Shown here: piece by piece, positions 1 to 9,531 of the stretch
Numbering within the stretch: the first letter of the stretch is position 1
Layout of the letters: each line of letters starts with the position of its first letter
Origin: Candidatus Promineofilum glycogenicum
GTDB lineage: Bacteria > Chloroflexota > Anaerolineae > Promineifilales > Promineifilaceae
Direction: 5' to 3'
Assembly: GCA_016707605.1 (NCBI GenBank)
Contig: JADJHJ010000001.1
Coordinates: 930,001 to 994,000, forward strand
DNA: 64,000 nt
Notes under the pieces: model-generated
What the model saw: only the letters and a program-made list of their open reading frames with translations
Told to the model about the DNA's origin: nothing
The model's database searches: none
Translations under genes and position numbers: made by a program

Positions 1-741
<741 letters not shown>

Positions 742-778
742 TTCGGGTCGCAACCAATTTGGAGGATAGAGTTAGACC

Positions 779-1273
779 ATGCTACGAATTCGTTTGAGTC
801 GAACCGGAAAGAAGCGGCAGCCCAGCTATCGGGTCGTCGTGGCCGAGAAAGAGGCCAAGCGCGACGGCCGCGTCGTCGAGCGCATCGGCCATTACAACCC
901 GCTGACCAACCCGGCGGAGTTCAAGATCGATGAGGATCGCGCCCTCTACTGGCTGAGCGTCGGCGCGCAACCGTCGGACGCCGTGCGCGTGCTGCTCAAC
1001 AAGCAGGGCACTTTCGACCGGCTGACCCGGCTGAACGCCGGGGAGTCGCGCGAGGCGCTGGTAGCCGAGTTCAAGGGCGTGGAAGCGCCCGAAGCCGTGG
1101 CCGAAGCGCCCGTGGCCGAGGTTCCGGCGGCTGAGGCCGCCCCGACCCTCGTTGACCGCGTTCAGGACGCCGCCAGCGCCGTGGTCGAGGCCGTGGCCGC
1201 GCCGGTGGCCGCCGTCGTCGACCGCGTTCAGGACGCCGTCGCCGCCGTCCTGGGCACGGACGAGGAAGAGTAA
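779..1273 (+). CDS. rpsP: 30S ribosomal protein S16 with a long Ala/Val-rich tail
   Basis: The first ~85 residues are a standard S16 (MLRIRLSRTGKKRQPSYRVV, then ERIGHYNPLTNP and ALYWLSVGAQPSDAV). S16 is an assembly protein of the small subunit. A GGAGG Shine-Dalgarno lies near 761-765. The protein is 164 residues, about twice the usual 80-90. The extra C-terminal half is low complexity (A, V, E, P) and carries a near repeat, DRVQDAASAVVEAV then DRVQDAVAAVLG, ending in EEE. Its stop overlaps the start of khpA by one base (TAATG), which implies translational coupling. Confidence 0.95.
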   Translation: MLRIRLSRTGKKRQPSYRVVVAEKEAKRDGRVVERIGHYNPLTNPAEFKIDEDRALYWLSVGAQPSDAVRVLLNKQGTFDRLTRLNAGESREALVAEFKGVEAPEAVAEAPVAEVPAAEAAPTLVDRVQDAASAVVEAVAAPVAAVVDRVQDAVAAVLGTDEEE

Positions 1274-1518
1274 TGAAAGACCTGGTGGCCTTCATCGTGG
1301 AGTCGCTGGTCGATAACCCCGAAGAGGTCCAGGTGACTGAGGTGCGCGGCCGGGGTTCGACGGTAGTCGAACTGGCCGTGGCCCAGCCCGATATGGGGCG
1401 CGTCATCGGCAAGAGCGGGCGGGTCATTGACTCGATCCGCACCCTGCTCCAGGTGCGCGCCGCCAAAGACGGCAAGCGCGTCGAACTGGAACTACTGGAA
1501 GCCGACGAACTGCGCTAG
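1273..1518 (+). CDS. khpA: KH-domain RNA-binding protein (KhpA/YlqC family)
   Basis: An 81-residue protein made of one KH domain with the motif GRVIGKSGRVIDSIRTLL (the GxxG loop is GKSG). Family members are small RNA-binding proteins that in Gram-positives partner with KhpB (Jag/EloR). The start ATG shares its A with the rpsP stop. The position between rpsP and rimM is the classical one for this gene. Length is normal for the family. Confidence 0.93.
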   Translation: MKDLVAFIVESLVDNPEEVQVTEVRGRGSTVVELAVAQPDMGRVIGKSGRVIDSIRTLLQVRAAKDGKRVELELLEADELR

Positions 1519-1528
1519 GGGCCATGCC

Positions 1529-2113
1529 TTGAGCGACGACACCCTGCCCACCCCGGATCGAGTGACTGGCCCGAAGGGAGGCTCCGCGGATCGTTCCGCC
1601 GAGCCTCGTTTTTTGGCCGTCGGCCGCGTCATCAAGCCCCACGGCGTGCAGGGCGAAGTGCGCGTCGAGCTGATGACCGACCTGCCGCAGCGCTTCGAGT
1701 GGCTGAAGGTCATCTACGTCGGCGAGCGCAACCCGCGCCCGATCGCCGTAGAGAGCGTGCGCTACCATCAGGAGTTTGTCCTGCTCAAGCTGGCCGGCTA
1801 CCCGACCCGCACCGAGGCCGAGGCGTTGCGCAATGAGTTACTCCAGGTTCCAGAAGAAGAGGCCATTCCCCTCGAAGAGGGGGAGTACTTCCTGCATCAG
1901 TTGTTGGGCCTGGAGGTCTTCACCGAGGGCGGGCAGGGCCTGGGCCGGCTGACCGACGTGCTGGAGACGGGAGCCAATAACGTCTTTGTCGTTGTCGGGC
2001 CGGGCGGGGAGCACCTGATTCCCGATATTCCCGACGTGGTGCAGGAAGTGGACGTGGACGGCGGGCGTATCGTCATTCGGCCGCTGCCCGGCCTGCTGGG
2101 CGACGGCGCGTAG
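1529..2113 (+). CDS. rimM: Ribosome maturation factor RimM
   Basis: RimM binds S19 and helps late 30S maturation. The N-terminal RimM barrel begins FLAVGRVIKPHGVQGEVRVE and the PRC-like C-terminal half has LGRLTDVLETGANNVFVV and HLIPDIPDVV. No ATG lies in frame in a sensible place. The TTG at 1529 follows a GGGG stretch and gives 194 residues, slightly longer than the usual ~170. An alternative TTG at 1613 would give a protein starting at LAVGRV. A strong terminator-like hairpin (1578-1614) sits between these two candidate starts. Which one is used is unresolved; the product is clear. Confidence 0.92.
   Translation: MSDDTLPTPDRVTGPKGGSADRSAEPRFLAVGRVIKPHGVQGEVRVELMTDLPQRFEWLKVIYVGERNPRPIAVESVRYHQEFVLLKLAGYPTRTEAEALRNELLQVPEEEAIPLEEGEYFLHQLLGLEVFTEGGQGLGRLTDVLETGANNVFVVVGPGGEHLIPDIPDVVQEVDVDGGRIVIRPLPGLLGDGA
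1578..1614 (+). terminator. Terminator-like hairpin at the 5' end of rimM
   Basis: Stem GAGGCTC+CGCGGA (1578-1590) pairs with TCCGCC+GAGCCTC (1595-1607), with a TCGT loop and one mismatch. It is followed by G and six T (1609-1614). This is the form of an intrinsic terminator, but it lies inside the longest rimM frame. It could attenuate rimM relative to ffh-rpsP-khpA, or end the upstream unit if rimM starts at 1613. Confidence 0.6.
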
Positions 2114-2142
2114 CCCGCGGATCGCCGCCGGTCGATTTCGGC

Positions 2143-2170
2143 TTGCGCGTCTGGGCGCAAGGGGTATCCT
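2143..2170 (+). promoter_or_regulatory. Promoter of dprA, probably giving a leaderless mRNA
   Basis: TTGCGC (2143-2148), a 16-nt spacer and TATCCT (2165-2170). Only six bases separate the -10 box from the dprA ATG (2177), so transcription should begin at or next to the start codon. No Shine-Dalgarno is visible. Confidence 0.45.
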
Positions 2171-2176
2171 CTGCCA

Positions 2177-3301
2177 ATGTCCGATCTCAAGTACTGGCTA
2201 GGCTTCAACGCCGTCAACGGCATCGGCCCGGCCAAGATCCAGGCCCTCCTGGGCTACTTTGGCGGTCTGGAACCGGCCTGGCGGGCGACCGAAGATCAAC
2301 TGCGCGATATTGGCTTTGACGTGCGGGCCATCGACAGCCTGCGCGAGACGCGCCCGACGCTCGATCTCGACCGCCTCGTCGGGCAGGTCGAGTCTAGCGG
2401 CGCTCACGTCCTGACCTGGGACAGCCCCGACTACCCATCTCTCCTGCGCCAGATCCCGGCCGCGCCGCCGGTCATCTTCGTGCGCGGCGGCTTTGAGCCG
2501 GTCGATCAGTGGGCCGTGGCCATCGTGGGCACGCGCCGCCTGTCGGCCTATGGCCGCCTGGTAGCCCACGATCTGGCCACGGGGCTGGCCCGCAACGGCA
2601 TCACCATCGTCAGCGGGCTGGCGCGGGGCATCGACGGCGTGGCCCATCGCGCCGCGCTGGAGGCCGACGGCCGCACCATCGCCGTCATGGGCTGCGGCAT
2701 CGACCGCGTCTACCCGCCGGAGCACCGCGATCTGGCCCACGCCATTGTCGCCGGGCAGGGGGCCATCGTCACCGACTTCCCGCTGGGAACCGAGCCGAGC
2801 AGCGCCAACTTCCCGGCGCGCAACCGGCTCATTAGCGGTCTGTCGCTGGGCGTCCTCGTCGTCGAGGCCGGCGAGCGCAGCGGCGCGCTCATCACCGCCC
2901 GCTTTGCCCTGGAGCAGGACCGCGAGGTCTTCGCTGTGCCCGGCAACATCAACAGCCCGGTCAGCGTGGGGGCCAACCGGCTCATCCAGCAGGGGGCCAA
3001 GTTGGTCACGGGCATCGAGGACATTCTGGAAGAGCTGAATCTACGCCTGGCCGGTGAGCAGGCGACGGCCCAGGTCGTCTTGCCGGAATCGGCCGAGGAG
3101 GCGGCGCTGCTGTCGCAGCTTTCGACGCAGCCGCTGCACGTCGATGACCTCGGCCGCCTGACCGGGATGCCTAGCTACTTGATCAGCAGCACACTGACGA
3201 TGATGGAGCTTAAGGGTATGGTGCAGCAGGTGGGCGGCATGAATTACGTCCGACTGCGTGAGCCAGACGTCATCTATGAAAGTGGGACGCCGGAGGAGTA
3301 A
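2177..3301 (+). CDS. dprA: DNA processing protein DprA (Smf)
   Basis: 374 residues. DprA loads RecA on incoming single-stranded DNA in natural transformation. An N-terminal SAM-like region (LGFNAVNGIGPAKIQALL) is followed by the Rossmann-fold core with VAIVGTRRLSAYGR, SGLARGIDGVAHRAAL, MGCGIDRVYPPEH, FPARNRLISGLS and EAGERSGALITARFALEQ. A C-terminal winged-helix (DprA_WH) lies at about residues 300-365 (LSTQPLHVDDLGRLTGM). Family length is normal. The start is supported by a promoter placed directly in front of it. The next gene follows after 9 bases. Confidence 0.95.
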   Translation: MSDLKYWLGFNAVNGIGPAKIQALLGYFGGLEPAWRATEDQLRDIGFDVRAIDSLRETRPTLDLDRLVGQVESSGAHVLTWDSPDYPSLLRQIPAAPPVIFVRGGFEPVDQWAVAIVGTRRLSAYGRLVAHDLATGLARNGITIVSGLARGIDGVAHRAALEADGRTIAVMGCGIDRVYPPEHRDLAHAIVAGQGAIVTDFPLGTEPSSANFPARNRLISGLSLGVLVVEAGERSGALITARFALEQDREVFAVPGNINSPVSVGANRLIQQGAKLVTGIEDILEELNLRLAGEQATAQVVLPESAEEAALLSQLSTQPLHVDDLGRLTGMPSYLISSTLTMMELKGMVQQVGGMNYVRLREPDVIYESGTPEE

Positions 3302-3310
3302 AGGTACTGT

Positions 3311-4396
3311 ATGCGCATTGTAATCTTTGCCGGCGGAGCCGGACGCCGTTTGTGGCCCATCAGCCGCGAGAGTTCGCCTAAGCAGTTCGAGCCGATTGTC
3401 GGCGACGAGTCGACGCTGCAGTTGGCCGTCGAGCGCGTCGCGCCCGCCTACGGCATTGACAACGTCTACATCGCCACCAACGCGCGTTACACGTCCATCG
3501 TCCGCCGCCAGTTGCCCGACGTGCCGGGGGCCAACATCCTGGCCGAGCCGGCGCGGCGCGATCTGGGCGCGGCGGTGGGGCTGGCCATGGCCCATCTGGC
3601 GCGTTTGGGCGCGGATGAGCCGGTGGCCATTCTGTGGAGCGATAACTACATCGAGAACGTGCCGGCCTTTGTCGCTCTGCTCCAGGCGGCCGAGAAGCTC
3701 ATCGCCGACAAGACGGCCGACATTCTGTTTATCGGCGAGACGCCGCGCTTCGCCAACGAGAACCTGGGCTGGATCGGTCTGGGGGAGTTCGCCGGGCAGG
3801 TCGAGGCGATGCCGTACTACGGCTTCCAATCGCTGACCTACCGGCCGCCGCTGGAGCGCTGCCGCGAGATGTTCGCCCAGGGCACGCACGTCTGGAACAC
3901 CGGCTTCTTCGTCACCACACCGGCCTACGTGCGCCGCCTCTATGCCCGCCACTCGCCGGAGATGTGGCGGCAACTCAGCGAGATCGAGGCCACCATCGGC
4001 ACCGACCGCTATGAGCCGGCGCTGCAAGCCATCTATCCGACCATACCAGCCATCCACTTCGACGACGCCATTCTGACCCACGTCGACCCGGAGCGGGCGC
4101 TGGTGCTGCATAGCGAGATGGGCTGGAGCGACCCCGGCACGCTCTACGCGCTGAAAGAGGCGCTGGACACGGACACGGCGGCCAACGTGACGAAAGGTTT
4201 GGTCATCGACGCCGCGTCAAGGGATTGCCTGATCTACAACTACGAGGCGCGCAAGCTCGTCGTAGCCGTTGGTCTGGAAGGGATGATCGTCGTCAACACC
4301 GACGACGCCATCCTGGTGGTACATAAGGACAGCATCCCATTGGTCAAAGAAGTGATCAATGGTCTACAGGGCACCGAGTTGGAAAGCTACAGCTAA
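3311..4396 (+). CDS. manC: Mannose-1-phosphate guanylyltransferase
   Basis: 361 residues. Makes GDP-mannose from mannose-1-phosphate and GTP. The nucleotidyltransferase signature is at the N-terminus (FAGGAGRRLWPISRESSPKQF), followed by EPARRDLGAAVGLA, LWSDNYI and VWNTGFFV. It is the short form lacking the C-terminal isomerase domain of bifunctional ManC/AlgA. The separate mannose-6-phosphate isomerase is manA at 32442-33425. A GGAG-containing ribosome site overlaps the end of dprA. GDP-mannose would feed the glycosyltransferases elsewhere in the window. Confidence 0.92.
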   Translation: MRIVIFAGGAGRRLWPISRESSPKQFEPIVGDESTLQLAVERVAPAYGIDNVYIATNARYTSIVRRQLPDVPGANILAEPARRDLGAAVGLAMAHLARLGADEPVAILWSDNYIENVPAFVALLQAAEKLIADKTADILFIGETPRFANENLGWIGLGEFAGQVEAMPYYGFQSLTYRPPLERCREMFAQGTHVWNTGFFVTTPAYVRRLYARHSPEMWRQLSEIEATIGTDRYEPALQAIYPTIPAIHFDDAILTHVDPERALVLHSEMGWSDPGTLYALKEALDTDTAANVTKGLVIDAASRDCLIYNYEARKLVVAVGLEGMIVVNTDDAILVVHKDSIPLVKEVINGLQGTELESYS

Positions 4397-4436
4397 CGAG
4401 CGTTCGACTGGGTGGCGTGAAGCGACAAGCAGACGC

Positions 4437-6911
<2,475 letters not shown>

Positions 6912-7194
6912 ACGCAACCTCCTTCCTAATTGGCTCGATAGCGCCCTTCTCAGGGTACACAGATGCGCGATAGGCGCTATGTGTATTCTGTGTTGGGCGC
7001 TATTCCGTTTATGGCATGAGTTTTAGCGCTGCCTGTGAGTCATTTGTTGTAATTTTGTTTTTAACGCAGCGCGTCTAAGATAAGGGAAGTGTGGCGGGAA
7101 TGCCCTGTGTGTTGCCATTCTAATGCCCCCACCGGGGGCCGGGAGCGCTGAAGTAGCCTCCGCCCGCCAACTCTGACGCAGACGGAGACAACTC
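6912..7194. other. Intergenic region with repeated GGCGCTAT boxes
   Basis: 283 bases with no convincing gene. ATAGCGCC at 6938-6945 is complementary to two GGCGCTAT boxes at 6973-6980 and 6996-7003, giving two alternative hairpins without a T-run. GCCCCC-acc-GGGGGC (7125-7139) forms a compact hairpin in the leader of the downstream protease gene. A weak -10-like TAAGAT lies at 7076-7081. The last ~70 bases could be a structured leader, but no known riboswitch class was matched. Confidence 0.4.
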
Positions 7195-8913
7195 ATGCAA
7201 GAGCGCCCCACGAGGCTTATCATCCTCGTCGCGCTGCTGCTGGCCGCTGCCCTGATGCACCTGGGGAGTGTGGGGACCACTCATGCAGCAACGCAACGAC
7301 GGTCTTCACAAAAGATCTTTATGCCGGCCGTGCTGCAACGTCCGCCGGCCACGCAAGATCTGAGCATCACCCACATCGGTCTCTATCAGACAGTTCAAAC
7401 GGCGGCTAACTCGGTCAGCCTCATCGCCCACAAACCTGCCCTATTGCGCGTCTATGCCCAGGCCCAGGGGGCGGCCACGCCGCCCGTGGCCGAGGTGACG
7501 GTCTACGCTTACCAGGGTATGACCTTCCTCGGTTCTCTGACCATCGGCCCCCAGGCCGTCCCGGCCCAGCCTTCGACCGATATCCTGAGTAGTACGTTCA
7601 ACTTTGACTTGCCCCACGACTGGCTATCGGGCAATGTGACACTAACAGCCAGTGTTGACCCTGTCAACACTGTCCTGGAAGTGAACGAGAGCAACAACGA
7701 CCACACGGCGCAGTTTACGTTCCACGACGTAGCCCCTCTCGAACTGACGATCATCCCCATCAACTACCATGACACGCGCACCGGCCGGCTCTATGAAGAC
7801 GAGCCCCACGACCCGATCAGCGATTGGCTGCTGGGCGCTTACCCAGTCAGTCGCGTCAACGTCACTTATCACTTGCCGTTCAACTTCGCCGGCGACCTGC
7901 GCCAGCCGGGGGAGTGGGAGCGGCTACTGCGCGATCTATCTACTCTGGCGGCAGCGGAAGTCGGCAGCACTTCGGCCACGGTCTACTATGGTCTGTTGCC
8001 GACGACGCACGCCAGCGGCGCAACGTGGTTCGAGGGCGGCGTGTCGGGCCTGGGCTGGATTGGGCAGCGGGTGTCGATTGGCCTCGATCTGGGAGTGGAT
8101 ACGGGCAATTCGGCCGCGCACGAGATCGGCCACAACTTCGGCCGCCGCCACGCGCCCTGCGGCAACCCCAGCAGCCCCGATCCTCACTACCCCTACCCGA
8201 ATGCGACGATCGGCGTCTATGGCATGGATACGGATGAGGACGTGTTGCTGTCGCCAGGGGCCAACTTCGACATGATGAGCTACTGCGGGCCGGAGTGGGT
8301 GTCCGACTACACCTATGAGGGGCTGTTGCAAGACCAGTTGGCGCGCACCGCGCCGACGAACGACCCGGGCGAGGGGCTATTGCTGCGGGCGGCGTTCGAT
8401 GGCGAAACAGCGGCGGCGCTGCCGGTCTACCGTCTGAACGGCGCGGCCTTGCCGGCCGACGACAGCGGTTACAGCGTGCAGTTGCTCGATGAGCGCGGCA
8501 CGGTGATCGCCACCCATCCGGCCACTTTGCTCGAAGCGGAAGAGACGGGCGTGGCGGCGCGGATGCTGGTCGCCCACGCGCCCGCCCCGCGGGTGGCTGT
8601 GGCTGAAGTGCGCTTCCTGCGCGATGGCAAGATGGTGGCCGAGCGGAAGCTGATCAGCAGCGGGCTGGACACGAGGGCGCAGACAGCCGCGGCCACGTCC
8701 GTCGCCGGTGGGTTGCGACTGACGTGGGGACAACCCGGCGTGCCCGCGCTGGTGCGCATCTCGGCCGACGGCGCGCAATGGACGACGCTGGCCCTCGACG
8801 TGCTGGGCGGGCAAATGACCTTGACCCGCGAGCAGTTGTCGGACGGCGGCCAGATTCAGATCGTGCCCGGCGACGGCGGGCCGGTGATGACGGTCGAACT
8901 CCTTGGCGGCTAA
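7195..8913 (+). CDS. Secreted metzincin-type metalloprotease with a CARDB-like domain
   Basis: 572 residues. The N-terminus has a signal peptide (positive RPTR, then a hydrophobic run of about 18 residues, cleavage likely after THA). Residues ~60-175 look like a CARDB-type beta sandwich (LEVNESNNDHTAQF is typical). The catalytic site is HEIGHNFGRRH at 309-319, the HExxHxxxxxH zinc motif of metzincins. A Met-turn candidate follows (FDMMSYCG, Met360/361), as does Cys-containing sequence around it. The remaining ~190 residues are beta-rich without a recognised motif. Probably an extracellular or wall-bound protease; the substrate is unknown. Its stop touches the stop of the convergent HAD gene. 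Confidence 0.8.
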   Translation: MQERPTRLIILVALLLAAALMHLGSVGTTHAATQRRSSQKIFMPAVLQRPPATQDLSITHIGLYQTVQTAANSVSLIAHKPALLRVYAQAQGAATPPVAEVTVYAYQGMTFLGSLTIGPQAVPAQPSTDILSSTFNFDLPHDWLSGNVTLTASVDPVNTVLEVNESNNDHTAQFTFHDVAPLELTIIPINYHDTRTGRLYEDEPHDPISDWLLGAYPVSRVNVTYHLPFNFAGDLRQPGEWERLLRDLSTLAAAEVGSTSATVYYGLLPTTHASGATWFEGGVSGLGWIGQRVSIGLDLGVDTGNSAAHEIGHNFGRRHAPCGNPSSPDPHYPYPNATIGVYGMDTDEDVLLSPGANFDMMSYCGPEWVSDYTYEGLLQDQLARTAPTNDPGEGLLLRAAFDGETAAALPVYRLNGAALPADDSGYSVQLLDERGTVIATHPATLLEAEETGVAARMLVAHAPAPRVAVAEVRFLRDGKMVAERKLISSGLDTRAQTAAATSVAGGLRLTWGQPGVPALVRISADGAQWTTLALDVLGGQMTLTREQLSDGGQIQIVPGDGGPVMTVELLGG

Positions 8914-9531
8914 TCAGGTGGTGGGGACGGCGACGCCCAGTCGCCGCAACTCCTCGGCCAAGTCTAGCTGCGGTGTAAACAGAATGGCGTGTAGGCCGAT
9001 GGCGTTGGCCCCGGCGACGTTGGCTGGGGCATCGTCGATGAAGACCGCCTCGTCCGCCGCGCACCCCAACCGCGCCAGGGCGCGTTCGTAGATGGCCGGG
9101 TGGGGCTTCATGATCCCCTCGTAGGCCGAGCCAACGACCAGGTCAAAGGCATCCAGCAGCCCATAGCGGGCCAGGCCGTCGCGCAGGCCATCAGTGGCGT
9201 TGCTGATGATGGCCGTGCGGTAGCGCGGGCGCAGGCCGCGGACGAGGGCCACGAGCGACTCATCCACGTGGTCGCCGCGCCAGAAGTCGCGCCGGAAGGC
9301 GTCCAGGTCGTCGCCCAAGGCCAGTTGTTCGCCGGCCCAGGCCCACAGCGCCTCTTCGCCGATCTCCCCCCGCTGGGCGCGCCAGCCCATTTCACTGTTG
9401 AGCACCAGCGCCTCCGCGCCGCCCGGCGGCAGACCGAGCCGCGCCTCCCACTGTTGCCGCCCGCTGTGGTCGAAGGTGCGCACCAGAACGCCGCCCACAT
9501 CGAAGAGGACGGCGCGAATCGGGCTACTCAT
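8914..9531 (-). CDS. HAD-superfamily hydrolase (subfamily IA)
   Basis: 205 residues. Motif I is FDVGGVLV (nucleophile Asp11), motif II IISNAT, motif III with KPHPAIYERA, and motif IV FIDDAPANV. A helical cap lies between motifs I and II, as in phosphoglycolate-phosphatase-like enzymes. It overlaps the end of the large fusion gene by 8 bases and is the last gene of a three-gene operon. Because the fusion carries a serine-kinase-like domain, phosphoserine is a tempting substrate, but that is inference from context only. Confidence 0.85.
   Translation of the reverse strand: MSSPIRAVLFDVGGVLVRTFDHSGRQQWEARLGLPPGGAEALVLNSEMGWRAQRGEIGEEALWAWAGEQLALGDDLDAFRRDFWRGDHVDESLVALVRGLRPRYRTAIISNATDGLRDGLARYGLLDAFDLVVGSAYEGIMKPHPAIYERALARLGCAADEAVFIDDAPANVAGANAIGLHAILFTPQLDLAEELRRLGVAVPTT

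Noticed and set aside
2142..2161. CTTGCGC/GCGCAAG hairpin as a terminator of rimM.
   Set aside because: There is no T-run and it overlaps the probable dprA promoter.
7110..7194. A c-di-GMP or other riboswitch ahead of the metzincin gene.
   Set aside because: The GCCTCCG-like stretch and hairpin did not match conserved cores of known riboswitches by eye.
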